From assembly GCA_012295275.1 (NCBI GenBank), contig CM022678.1, positions 3,082,281 through 3,146,280 on the forward strand: DNA of 64,000 nt, given 5' to 3'. Shown piece after piece: positions 27,201 through 34,016 of this stretch; position 1 is the stretch's first letter, and each line of letters starts with the position of its first letter. The notes beneath the pieces are model-generated. The model saw only the letters and a list, made by a program, of their open reading frames with translations. It was not told where the DNA came from and made no database searches. A program made the position numbers and the translations under genes. This stretch comes from Chrysomallon squamiferum (Eukaryota > Mollusca > Gastropoda > Neomphalida > Peltospiridae).

Positions 27201-30200
27201 AGTTCTTGTCAGTTTGTCACAACATCGTCTACAGACTTTACATCCTCATCATCAGAAGAGATAATGAATAGTCTTGTCCAGAAATTCAAAATGGCAGACA
27301 ACGAGAGTCTTTTCTACTCTGATCAGCACAGTTCATCAGATTCAACTGCTGGTTACAGTCTCCTGTTTAACAAGACATCTGCAGTGTCAGGTCCACTCAC
27401 AATGAAAAACAGTACAAGCTCAGGACTGTCTGATTTCACTTTGTCCTTACATGTCAAACCTTACGGATCCAGTGGCACAATTCTCTCCTTTGGTAACAAG
27501 AAAACATTTGCTTTGAAATACAGCAGCCCACTGGAAATAGATTGTGGAGGTTCTACAATTCAGACATCAGTGACACTCTCGGCTCATGAATGGAATCAGC
27601 TAATCTTAACTGTCAAAGATACAGCATCTTTACACCTCTTCCACTACAGTCAAGGCTCAGAGATCATCCATGAGATCTTTACAGAAAGTTGCTTGGATGT
27701 CTTTGCTTCAGGAGGAATGCTGTCTCTCGGGGAATGGATTCCATCATCTGACAACGAGGTCTTCACTCTCAACTCCAATAATTCTTTTGTTGGGGAAATT
27801 GATGAAATAGCGGTGTGGAATCGTCCAGTCCCTGCTGCTTTAATTTATCAAGTACACAAACTTGATGTCACAGTGTCTGCCTTCAAACACATTTTATCAT
27901 CACTCATACAACTGGATGAAGGACTCGGTTACTTGGTTCATGACAGTGTTTTGGAAAACAGCATCTTCCTTCCCTCTTCTCCATGGCCTTCACCTCAGTG
28001 GGTTTTCTCAGACATCGAGCTGCTACCACTTCCTATAAAGAGTGCATCCAGCAGCATAGACCCATCCAATTTCATATCCTCAGTCTGTAACAATTTTTTC
28101 TTCTCACAGTCAGTGCAAGCTAAATGTGTTAACAAGGACCACAAACTTTTCCTGTCAGCATGCTTAGAAAATGGTGCTCTGAACAACAACTATAATGCAA
28201 GTTTACTCACGATGATGTCCTTCATTCGTGCCTGTGAATCCAAAAGTGTCAACACCGCTGATATGATGGAAGAAATCTGCAGCATGAACCTTTCGAAACC
28301 ATTGTGGATTAATGAAGAATGTCAAGGCTGCTTGTTTGGTTTCCTCAACTCCACCAACTTGTGTGAATGCTTCTTCGGATACTGGGGCGACAAATGCCAA
28401 AACACTTGTCCTGGGGGACACACCACACCGTGCAACAATCATGGAGTGTGCAGCAATGCTGGACAGTGTCAGTGTGAAAATCACTGGAAAGGAACATCTT
28501 GTGAAGCTTGTGCTGATGGATGGATCGGAGAAGACTGCATTGTGAGTAAAATATTTGACACAAACTCAGTAGTAAATGTTGTGGGTCAACTCAGCACGTT
28601 TGGACGACTGGTTACATTTGATGGTATCATCATGGACATTAAACAGTTTGGATTCTTTACACTGGCAGAGTTTGGTTCTTCAGCTGCATCAATTGTAGCA
28701 CAGATCGGCCCGTGCAAAGGACAGATAGCCTCACCGTATTGTTTAACTTCACTTTTAGTCATCTTCAAGAACAACAGACTGGAGATTTCACATGACAGCT
28801 TCAGACAAGATAAAGTTATTGTGAAAGGTCTTACTCAGGATTACGAAGTGTTTGAAACTCTAACAGTGGACAACATAGAACTCAAACTATCAAGTTTCTC
28901 CCAAATAGAAATCTCTCTTCAAGATACTGATGCAGTCTTTGTTGTTTCAGTTGCTGACAGTTTTCTGTTTGTGACTATAAAGATAACAAAATCAGGCTTT
29001 GCCAATCTGACTGTTGGAGGAATCATGGCATCATGTAACACAACTTTAAACATAGAATATGCTGGTTGTACATCAAGTCCTGTGTGTAATACAGCAGATC
29101 TCACCAGTGTTGAAACATCATGCAGGAAAGGTCTAACAAAGGCTGCACTCAAATCCTTCATTTCATATTATCACTATCACATCTCATCAGCAGGGACAAG
29201 TGGCACAACCATTACTGAAGCATGCTTAGCTTTCAGTGGAACGGGAATGATAGCGAGAAGGTTTGTCTTACCACAAGGACAGTTTTCTTTAGAAATGCAG
29301 GTGAAAATGTCAGAAGCAAGTGGAGTTCTGCTTGCGTACATGATCAGTGAGGATAAATATGTTTGTGTGGTTTATGCTGAGACAGAAATACTGGTGATAA
29401 CAAAGACAGCTGTTACTCACACACAACTCAGTATAGAAGTCAATGTCTGGAACCAACTCGTTTTAGCCTGGAATCCTGTTCTGTCAGCTGTGGAGTTATA
29501 TGTAACCGACTCAGCAGGTCTGGTGAGAGTCAAGGCCATCAGAATATCAGCAGCAGTGTTTTCCACTGGCGGTCATCTTGTTTTTGGACAACTACCACCA
29601 GGACTGACCATCAGCTCAGAGGTTGGACCATTTGTTGGCCTGATAGACGAAGTTCGTTTGTGGACGAGACCACACAATCCTAGCATCATTGCACGGATGT
29701 GGAAAGTAGCTGTAACATCTGCTACACCAGACCTGCACAACCACTGGGCGTTTAATGATGGGGAGGGTCTCTCTGCCAGTGACAGTCGCAGGTTCTCATC
29801 TCTTTATGCAGTGAATGTTCTCAACCCTCCAGTCTGGGTTCCTTCAAGTCTAAGTCTTCAGACCTCAGCTGAAATATCACTTCCTGAACTCAAAGTTTCC
29901 CTTGATGTCGGACTGACAAATCCTGATGATCCAAGTCTTAAATCCAAAGCATCTGCTGCGTGTGCTAATTTACTAGAAGACATCTTGAAAACATCATCTT
30001 CCATAGTTACTGATGCAAACATCCTACAAGCACAATGTGCTGAAGTAGTTATGTATGCTGGTAAAACTGTTGCCAGTGAACTCTTTGTCCTTGCTTTGTC
30101 CGAATACAGCAAAAATGTATTGAACTTGACAGAAACACCATTGAAATCGCTCTGCAATAACGTCACCATCATAAACAGTCTCATTCCATGGACTGGAAAT

Positions 30201-32930
30201 AACTGTAAAAGTAGCTGTTACTTTGGGGAGAAACAAAATCAGACCTGTATTTGTTATGAAGGCTATTGGGGAGATCAGTGCCAGTTTGTATGTCCAGTGG
30301 GACAGTTTGGAGTTTGCAACAGCAACGGTTTGTGTGGAAAAGACACAGGAGTCTGTTCCTGTTCATCAAGATGGCTGAGCTCATCAAAAACCTCAGTAAA
30401 GTACTGGTTACTGGAAACTACACAAGATGTCAAATATGCTTGTTCCAACTGTACACACCTGTGGAAAGGAAAGGACTGCAGCATTACCATACAGACAGAG
30501 GTGAACCAGGACACCACATGGTTTGTTTCAGTAATTGTGGGTTCCTACATAACAACTGTGGATGGGGCCTCCCTGACAGTGGTAATACCAGGCACGTATC
30601 AAGTCGTTCTCACTAAGGCTGTGACTGTACAAGCCTTGTTCTTACCTTGTACTGGAGAGAGATCGTGTCAGATGGTCTCTGAGATTGGCTTCAAGGTGAA
30701 TGAGTTCTCTTTAAATGTAATATACACTGGAAACTCCAAGTTCAGAGTTCAGATTGTGTTGGATGGGGTGAAACAGGAGTTCGACTATCAACAGACAACA
30801 TCATTTTCAGTTAGTACTGGATCAGTCCAGGTGTCATGGACAACTGAATTATACCTCCGAGTTATCATCAGTGACAGAATCATCATTGTAATTGGAAATG
30901 GAAATCTTGGTCTGCTGATTGGAACCAGGCTGCACAAAGATATTGCTGAAGAAGCTACTGGACTTATTGGAAAACCTGACAAAAATGTTGCCAATGACCT
31001 AATTTCAGACTCCATGATCCAAAACAACCAGGCTGATTTGTATTCTGTGTACACAGCAGCAAACATTGAAGATCACTTGAGAGCAGTAACAGCAGTAACA
31101 GCAGCTGATAACCACTTGATTCATGAATATGCAAAACTGAATTTGACATCCTCTGGATATATGCTGCATCTTCACCAGTCTTCTTCTGTCATCTTTGAAA
31201 ACTTCCCTCTAGTCTTTAGTGTCAAACAGTTCACTTTTAGTTTCTGGATTCGAATTAATGATGTGTCACAGCCTTTCACTTTCACAGAGATTCTCACAAC
31301 AAATGGAACTATTTTAATTGCATACAGCAAAAGCACAATCATTTTTTCATATCTCCAGTTCAAAGTACAGATAAATTTGCTGCTAAATTCATGGACCTAT
31401 CTGACCATTACCTGGAATTCCGAATCAAGGAAAATGAATTTTTATGCTATTCAAGATGGTCTCTTACAAACAACTGTTATCTCTGACATCAATGTCCAGT
31501 CTTCCATCCAGCTTGTTTCTGTCCAAATATCAGCAAGTGCTGAAGGTTACTTAGAACTCGACCTGCTCCGGATCTGGAGATTGGAACAGACTTTGCTGCA
31601 GATCTCCAAATACATGAAAGACTACAAAACAGAGTCATCTCTGGGACTCTTCATGGTTTCTGGATTTGAGGATGGATTTGGTGTGAATCCTGAGAGCAGA
31701 TTCTTCAAAGACAGTGCAGATCCAGCTGAAGCACAAGCGATAAAATCTCAAGGACATATCACTGGTTCTTTGAATGATGACATATGGCTTCCTTCAACAG
31801 TTCCAGTCCTGAGTGTGCCCAGAGTGAAAGATGTTGACAAAGAACAAACAGAAGAAGCTGTGATAAAGTCGTGCATTGATGCTCTGCACACAGATGTCAT
31901 CAGAGAAGTCTGCTCAGATCTTGACAGCTTCTACAGTCTGTATCTGGAAGCTTGCATCCGTGAATACCTGAGAACCAAGAACAAGAACGTCACTTCAGTT
32001 TTTCAAGATGCATTCATATTCTACTGTCAAGGCATGACAGACGTCAGTGAATGTTCATTCAAAGGACACCTTGACTTCTGTATTGAAAACCCTGCAGGGC
32101 TGCCTTCTTTTCTTATTGCTCTCATTGTCTTGATCATCATGTTTGTGATTATTATCTTAGTCATAGTCATATTTATTTGGAGCAAGAAAAATAGGAAAAA
32201 AAGGAAACTCACTGATCCCAATAATTATGAAATACAATCAGAAACTTCCTTCATGATCGGAAGCAGCAGACCAAGTACTGCAGGCACCCTCGCAGATCAA
32301 CCGTCCAGTGCCAGGGCAAACGCCGAAGCAGAGAGAAAGAAGTGGAAAGAACAGCCTCATCTTATTGCCTGGTCAGAGTCAACAGTCCCAGCATCAACCA
32401 GCAGAAGACCTGTATGTTTTGACAATCAGGGGCTTGAAACAGACGAAAGCCAGAGTGTTGGAATCACACCCGTGCCTGATCCTGCTTTGATCGATGCAGT
32501 TTCTGGTTCTTTTCCTTTGACTTTTGACATAGTTGATGATGTAGACGGTGGTTCTACTCCAGAGTCTGCCACTGCTGCTGCTCCAGGTTGCACACTCTGG
32601 TCCCAGGCTCCCGTTCCTCCTTCAGGTACAGCCTACCCTCCTGTGAACACTTTGAATGAAGAACTCTTCACTTCAGATTCGGCACTTCCAGAAACTGCTC
32701 CAATTGCTCGATCAATACCTGTTCTACCTCCAATAAGAACCAGAAGAGTCGAAGTGAAGGAGAAGAAGGATGCTGCTGCATCACCAAGCAAGTCAAAGAA
32801 GGGCAATGATGATCACAAGGAAGATGAAAAGAAGAAAGGAAAACATCCACCTAGAAAGGCTTTCCTAACCATGCCAACTGATGATCCATTCGAGTTCTTC
32901 AAATCACCATATGCAAGCAGGCTGAAATAA
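1..32930 (+). CDS. Giant EGF / VWD-LamG-C8-like single-pass membrane protein (3' part, 25 exons, 5' end off window)
   Basis: This entry is the gene span; the exons are listed separately. Joining 25 exons gives about 7,226 codons ending in TAA at 32928-32930. Order in the protein: a long EGF-like chain (e1-e16), a beta-type domain with FGYxN and IPxGxxN motifs (e17-e18), nine units of about 600 residues (EGF, VWD-like, LamG/jelly-roll-like, C8-like cysteine module; e19-e25), one hydrophobic helix (32106-32180) followed by KKNRKKRK, and a 249-residue tail. This makes it a type I cell-surface protein, with adhesion or ligand capture as the likely role by analogy with other EGF, LamG and VWD proteins. 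The signal peptide and start codon are not in the window. I know no named gene with this exact order. Two one-base losses in exon e19 break the frame. The gene model is firm; the function is inferred. Confidence 0.92.
115..345 (+). repeat. Intronic (ATTT)n and (CTGT/CTAT)n repeats
   Basis: An ATTT array runs to about 205, followed by imperfect CTGT/CTAT copies at about 265-345, all in the first visible intron. Confidence 0.9.
501..633 (+). CDS. Exon e2: EGF-like repeat
   Basis: The exon follows a TTGTTGTAG acceptor and ends at GTATTC. It enters in phase 0 and leaves in phase 1. It encodes [14 protein letters not shown] and then [13 protein letters not shown], which is the C-x-GHG-x-C / GW-x-G signature of an EGF fold. 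Confidence 0.88.
807..974 (+). CDS. Exon e3: EGF-like repeats
   Basis: A symmetric phase 1-1 exon between TTTGTAG and GTAATG. It encodes [17 protein letters not shown] and the first clear supermodule opener CVNGT...CKCHPCYTG. The following intron is mostly a (CA)n array. Confidence 0.87.
990..1112 (+). repeat. Intronic (CA)n microsatellite
   Basis: An interrupted CA array directly after the e3 donor that fills most of this 160-bp intron. Confidence 0.95.
1135..1311 (+). CDS. Exon e4: EGF-like repeats
   Basis: A phase 1-1 exon between TAATTGCAG and GTGAGA. It encodes CSGQGLC, a FRGSKCE segment, then [14 protein letters not shown]. The cysteine spacing continues directly from e3. Confidence 0.88.
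1892..1998 (+). CDS. Exon e5: EGF-like repeat
   Basis: The exon enters in phase 1 after ATACTTCAG and leaves in phase 0 at GTAAAT. It encodes [20 protein letters not shown] and a final CICDH. Reading on past the donor gives a stop within a few codons, which supports the splice. Confidence 0.85.
2544..2706 (+). CDS. Exon e6: EGF-like repeats
   Basis: Phase 0 to 1, between ATGTTACAG and GTGAGT. It encodes [23 protein letters not shown] and CSDNGVC, a second supermodule start (CQHG...CVC). The downstream intron is pyrimidine-rich T/TAT sequence. Confidence 0.87.
3242..3412 (+). CDS. Exon e7: EGF-like repeats
   Basis: Phase 1-1, between TAATTTCAG and GTATTT. It encodes [26 protein letters not shown] and CPGDPPCSG. 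The last glycine codon is split across the next intron. Confidence 0.88.
3917..4970 (+). CDS. Exon e8: long array of EGF-like repeats
   Basis: At 1,054 bp this is the only large exon of the EGF half. It runs from a TTTGTGCAG acceptor to GTAGGT and leaves in phase 2. It contains three supermodule starts ([31 protein letters not shown]). Each is followed by the same series of CY-GP-C, CSGxGxC, CPG...DCxGHGxC and GW-x-G segments. Reading past the donor meets TAG at once, which supports the exon end. Confidence 0.92.
5313..5860 (+). repeat. Intronic (ATT)n then (TTTA)n
   Basis: A near-pure ATT array at 5313-5385 is followed by irregular TTTA-rich sequence up to the e9 acceptor. Confidence 0.92.
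5862..6016 (+). CDS. Exon e9: EGF-like repeats
   Basis: Phase 2 to 1, between TTTTTTCAG and GTGTGT. It completes the split CSSHGTC motif started in e8, then encodes [13 protein letters not shown] and CNNRGLC. The phase match with e8 makes the join secure. Confidence 0.87.
6240..6330 (+). repeat. Intronic (TTG)n-(ATT)n array next to the e10 acceptor
   Basis: Trinucleotide copies change from GTT/GTTATT to ATT and run right up to TTCAG. They may serve as the pyrimidine tract. Confidence 0.88.
6333..6557 (+). CDS. Exon e10: EGF-like repeats
   Basis: Phase 1-1, between TTTATTCAG and GTGATA. It encodes [28 protein letters not shown] and CSGVGVC, ending in CPGKG. The donor is weaker than its neighbours, but both the phase and the EGF register carry on correctly. 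Confidence 0.86.
7029..7373 (+). CDS. Exon e11: EGF-like repeats
   Basis: Phase 1-1, between TATTCACAG and GTGAGT. It encodes [30 protein letters not shown], a CVHG supermodule start and CNGHGTC, ending in ESWWG. This exon is more GC-rich than most of the gene. Confidence 0.9.
8023..8187 (+). CDS. Exon e12: EGF-like repeats
   Basis: Phase 1-1, between ATTCTGCAG and GTGTGT. It encodes [19 protein letters not shown], then [15 protein letters not shown]. No open frame runs beyond the exon, so it was found by splice signals and EGF register. Confidence 0.86.
8438..8689 (+). CDS. Exon e13: EGF-like repeats
   Basis: Phase 1-1, between TATTTCAG and GTATGT. It encodes the supermodule start [16 protein letters not shown], then [15 protein letters not shown] and CPG. 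Confidence 0.88.
8836..8970 (+). CDS. Exon e14: EGF-like repeat
   Basis: Phase 1-1, between TGGTATAG and GTAAGC. It encodes [17 protein letters not shown] and [11 protein letters not shown]. The following intron has a (GT)n tract and, about 130 bp later, a (CA)n tract. Confidence 0.86.
9126..9335 (+). repeat. Facing (GT)n and (CA)n tracts in one intron
   Basis: A GT tract at about 9126-9165 and a CA tract at about 9285-9315 are complementary and could pair in the transcript. The rest of the intron holds ACATAC-type copies. Confidence 0.85.
9679..9867 (+). CDS. Exon e15: EGF-like repeats, divergent
   Basis: Phase 1-1, between ATTTCTAG and GTGCTT. It encodes [28 protein letters not shown] and [10 protein letters not shown]. 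The paired CDxC spacing is closer to laminin-type EGF than the earlier repeats. The donor is weak, so the end is slightly less certain. Confidence 0.8.
9967..10257 (+). repeat. Compound trinucleotide array
   Basis: TTTA, ATT, AGT, CTA, ATC and ATT blocks follow each other in the intron before e16. The (ATC)n part at about 10207-10250 is nearly pure. Confidence 0.92.
10277..10390 (+). CDS. Exon e16: last EGF-like repeat of the N-terminal chain
   Basis: Phase 1-1, between ACATTCAG and GTTTGT. It encodes [20 protein letters not shown], then [14 protein letters not shown]. It closes the EGF chain before the different domain in e17-e18. Confidence 0.85.
10468..10590 (+). repeat. Intronic (ATT)n microsatellite
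   Basis: More than 20 ATT copies, then short CTA and ATC copies, then ATT again. Confidence 0.93.
10930..11212 (+). CDS. Exon e17: first part of FGYxN-type beta domain
   Basis: Phase 1 to 2, between TATTTAG and GTAGGG. After a short CNIPC segment it encodes a cysteine-poor stretch with [19 protein letters not shown] and KFRPGF, ending in YAFAV. This pattern recurs in extracellular proteins as a small beta-sandwich-like domain, but I cannot give it a family name from memory. Its last part is in e18. Confidence 0.85.
11457..11960 (+). repeat. Intronic ACAT/CA and trinucleotide arrays
   Basis: ACAT copies at 11457-11490 and CA tracts to 11575 are followed by TTC, GTT, CTA and ATT blocks at about 11770-11960 ending at the e18 acceptor. 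Confidence 0.88.
11965..12091 (+). CDS. Exon e18: end of FGYxN-type beta domain
   Basis: Phase 2 to 0, between ATTATTACAG and GTGAGT. It encodes [12 protein letters not shown], a T-G-I-N strand and a late cysteine. This matches the trailing W-x-L strand expected after the FGYxN and F-x-PG motifs. Confidence 0.83.
12472..20203 (+). CDS. Exon e19: 7.7-kb exon encoding units 1-4 and start of unit 5 (two frame breaks)
   Basis: The exon runs from ATTATCAG to GTAAAT, phase 0 to 0. It encodes four complete EGF/VWD-like/LamG-like/C8-like units and the EGF of unit 5. Typical landmarks are MTFDG and MFDGQVYS (VWD start), [14 protein letters not shown] (VWD CGLC region), GMIDDVRVW and GLVDEVRVW (jelly-roll signature), WRLDEGSG, and WPAQ in the cysteine module. 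The frame is broken twice, once within 16345-16361 and once at 19746-19750. Each break fits one missing A. Protein homology continues across both, so I treat this as one exon, not separate genes. Confidence 0.9.
12499..14339 (+). repeat. Protein unit 1 (EGF, VWD-like, LamG-like, C8-like)
   Basis: EGF about 12499-12690. The VWD-like domain begins at MTFDG (12771); its CGLC site is altered to LLSSC near 13175. LamG-like about 13330-13990, with GMIDDVRVW and WRLDEGSG. The cysteine module about 14056-14335 includes WPAQSFC. Confidence 0.85.
14340..16130 (+). repeat. Protein unit 2
   Basis: EGF to about 14555. VWD-like from MFDGQVYS (about 14622) to [14 protein letters not shown] (about 15005-15050), the best-conserved VWD signature of the nine. 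LamG-like about 15200-15790 with GLVDEVRVW. The cysteine module to about 16130 has PPTSVIC where the others have WPAQ..C. Confidence 0.85.
16131..17948 (+). repeat. Protein unit 3 (frame broken after the EGF)
   Basis: The EGF about 16131-16345 is followed by the frame break. VWD-like from FGHGKVISF (16404) to NCGLCSYND (about 16816-16842). LamG-like about 16960-17600 with GEVDELKVW and WQFNEGEG. The cysteine module ends in KWPAQFLC. Confidence 0.84.
16345..16361 (+). other. Frame break 1 in exon e19 (one base missing)
   Basis: The frame of unit 3's EGF runs into TAG at 16375, while the following VWD-like domain is one base back in phase. Homology resumes as [13 protein letters not shown]. 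One extra A in the AAA run at 16345-16347 or the AAAA run at 16358-16361 would restore the frame. GAATTCAAA occurs at both 16348 and 16377, so a small duplication is an alternative cause. Confidence 0.85.
17949..19829 (+). repeat. Protein unit 4 (frame broken in the C8-like module)
   Basis: EGF to about 18190. VWD-like from STLDGAMVD to FCGVC (about 18641-18655). LamG-like about 18855-19500, ending in GIIQKVFIW, a weakened form of the usual signature. The cysteine module is complete only if one A is restored at 19746-19750, which then reads WPAQMLC. Confidence 0.84.
19746..19750 (+). other. Frame break 2 in exon e19 (A5 run, probably A6)
   Basis: The upstream frame reads ELGKN and soon stops at 19824. 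The frame one base back reads [12 protein letters not shown], which matches the WPAQ motif of sibling units. The switch must lie in the A5 run. One more A would give GKKFWPAQ without a break. Confidence 0.9.
20550..20846 (+). CDS. Exon e20: VWD-like domain of unit 5, middle
   Basis: Phase 0-0, between ACTTGACAG and GTCAGT. It encodes [20 protein letters not shown], then the nG-x-V strand and HLTVNFMIK. These align with the core of the VWD-like domain in the intronless units. Confidence 0.87.
21467..21710 (+). CDS. Exon e21: VWD-like domain of unit 5, CGLC region
   Basis: Phase 0 to 1, between TTTCACCAG and GTGAAA. It encodes [15 protein letters not shown], the equivalent of the VWD GLCG motif. 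A linker to the LamG-like domain follows. Confidence 0.86.
22042..22510 (+). CDS. Exon e22: LamG/jelly-roll-like domain of unit 5
   Basis: Phase 1 to 2, between TCTCTACAG and GTAAGT. It encodes the whole sandwich core: [35 protein letters not shown] and the closing [10 protein letters not shown] signature. Length and motif order match the other eight units. Confidence 0.9.
22951..23068 (+). repeat. 59-bp tandem duplication in intron
   Basis: Two almost identical 59-bp copies, each containing ATTGCCATACATATTTTT (22991 and 23050) after a TTTA-rich part. Confidence 0.85.
23169..23266 (+). CDS. Exon e23: end of LamG-like domain of unit 5
   Basis: Phase 2 to 1, between TATTTGCAG and GTACAG. It encodes the helix-like step after DELRIW and the LWKFDTAKG strand. 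In other units this strand is WRLDEGSG or WKFDEGEG. Confidence 0.84.
23658..23883 (+). CDS. Exon e24: unit 5 linker with polybasic site
   Basis: Phase 1 to 2, between TTTTTCAG and GTGAGT. It encodes the conserved end of the jelly-roll (DVVDG...FLP), an extra linker containing five consecutive arginines (23801-23815) before EV, and the first cysteine of the C8-like module. Confidence 0.86.
23801..23815 (+). other. Candidate furin-type cleavage site (five arginines)
   Basis: CGG CGA AGA CGA CGT encodes RRRRR followed by EV in the linker of unit 5. It satisfies R-X-K/R-R. None of the other eight units has a comparable basic run at this place. Confidence 0.6.
23972..24242 (+). repeat. Two intronic (GT)n tracts
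   Basis: GT-rich tracts at about 23975-24035 and 24189-24242 sit just before the 8.6-kb terminal exon. Confidence 0.92.
24338..32930 (+). CDS. Exon e25: 8.6-kb terminal exon, units 6-9, membrane helix and tail
   Basis: The exon enters in phase 2 after TATTCCAG and is open for 2,865 codons to TAA. It completes the C8-like module of unit 5 (WPAQSLC), then encodes units 6-9, a membrane helix and the cytoplasmic tail. It has no frame break, in contrast to e19. N-x-S/T sites are frequent in the extracellular part. AATAAA overlaps the stop codon region, and another lies at 33099. Confidence 0.94.
24561..26506 (+). repeat. Protein unit 6
   Basis: EGF to about 24790. VWD-like about 24840-25345, where the CGLC region has lost its cysteines ([12 protein letters not shown]). 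LamG-like about 25510-26160 with GLIENLLIW and WKFDEGEG. The C8-like module to about 26506 has PPVASMC in place of WPAQ..C. Confidence 0.84.
26507..28325 (+). repeat. Protein unit 7
   Basis: EGF to about 26735. VWD-like about 26790-27220 with GILSSC at the CGLC position. LamG-like about 27350-28010 with GEIDEIAVW. The C8-like module to about 28325 ends in MMEEIC. Confidence 0.84.
28326..30211 (+). repeat. Protein unit 8
   Basis: EGF to about 28545. VWD-like about 28600-29110 with VTFDG and GGIMASC. LamG-like about 29205-29850 with GLIDEVRLW and WAFNDGEG. The C8-like module has fewer cysteines than the others. Confidence 0.83.
30212..32095 (+). repeat. Protein unit 9 (membrane-proximal)
   Basis: The EGF to about 30490 has an insert before [16 protein letters not shown]-like about 30530-30970 with [14 protein letters not shown], the VWD consensus without its cysteines. 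LamG-like about 31120-31800 is the most divergent (LDLLRIW). The final C8-like module leads straight into the membrane helix. Confidence 0.82.
32106..32180 (+). other. Transmembrane helix and stop-transfer
   Basis: Twenty-five residues, almost all I, L, V, F, M and A with one W at the end, are followed at once by SKKNRKKRK. This is a typical type I membrane anchor. It is the only convincing hydrophobic helix in the visible protein. Confidence 0.93.
32181..32927 (+). other. Cytoplasmic tail, 249 residues
   Basis: The tail is cysteine-poor and low in hydrophobic residues, with serine/proline-rich stretches and a lysine/acidic cluster ([18 protein letters not shown]) near the end. NYEIQ near the membrane and PYASRLK at the terminus are possible short binding motifs. 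No known signalling domain is visible, so it probably works through adaptors or the cytoskeleton (inference). Confidence 0.8.
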
Positions 32931-33981
32931 ATAAACTGACAGAGACTGATTTTCCAAATTTCAGCCATAATCAGACATGATAAAATGATAATCCACATAA
33001 AGCAGTTGATATCAGATTTTAAATATGATTTCTAATCTTACTGATATTTACTTGGTTGAAAAATCACCAACAATTAAAAAAGAGACTTTCTATTTTATAA
33101 ATAAATTTATTTTAATTATCGCATTTAAACAGATGAAATATTTTTGTCCTGCTGTGTTTAATTACTTAATAGTTTTTTTTTAAATGAATGTATTTATTAT
33201 TACATATAAATATATATATATAACTTTGTAACAACAGGTCAATCTATTTGTAACTGAGAAAACATTTAGTTTTATTATTATTATTTGCCTATTAAAAAAA
33301 AAAAATAATAATAATAGTAATAATAAAATGTTCTAACCAAAAATTCTATATTTCACTGAAATATATATATTTTTTTATTACTTAAAATTTTATTTCAGAA
33401 ACCAATTAAATGTTTATCATTTATTATTTTAAAAATTATGTATCTGCTCAAAATCTTATATTTGTATGAAATGTACAATTTTCAAACTAATTACATTTTC
33501 AAAATCTCTAACAGTACGATAAGAACAATATATATTAATTATACAAATTTACTTATTGCTAAATTGCTCAATATTTATGAAGTGTAATATTATTATTTTT
33601 TTTTTCCTCACAAAATTTGTTTCTTCCCAATATTATTAAAAAAATAAATAAATAAATAAAAATATAAATTACATTTATTAAAGTGAAAAAGATATAGCGA
33701 TAGTGTATATCCGGAAATATACGTATAAGACTGAGCACTCACAAACTTATAATATATTTGTTCCGTTATTTACGTTTGTTTACCTGGTGATGGTGTGTTT
33801 TTTGCACTTATTATTTTTTGACATAAATTTATATTATAGCAATAAGTAGTGATAATGATGTTCTTAATATTAATTATTAATACTAATTTTTGTTTAATTT
33901 TATATGTATATATATATATTATCATTTCCGTCCTCGAAACTGTAAAACATTTTTTTTTTTTTTTTATTATTATTAGCACCT

Positions 33982-34016
<35 letters not shown>

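Noticed and set aside
12472-32930. Pseudogene call for the whole giant gene
   Set aside because: Only two one-base breaks at A-runs exist in 21.7 kb of coding sequence, splice sites are intact, and the 8.6-kb last exon is fully open.
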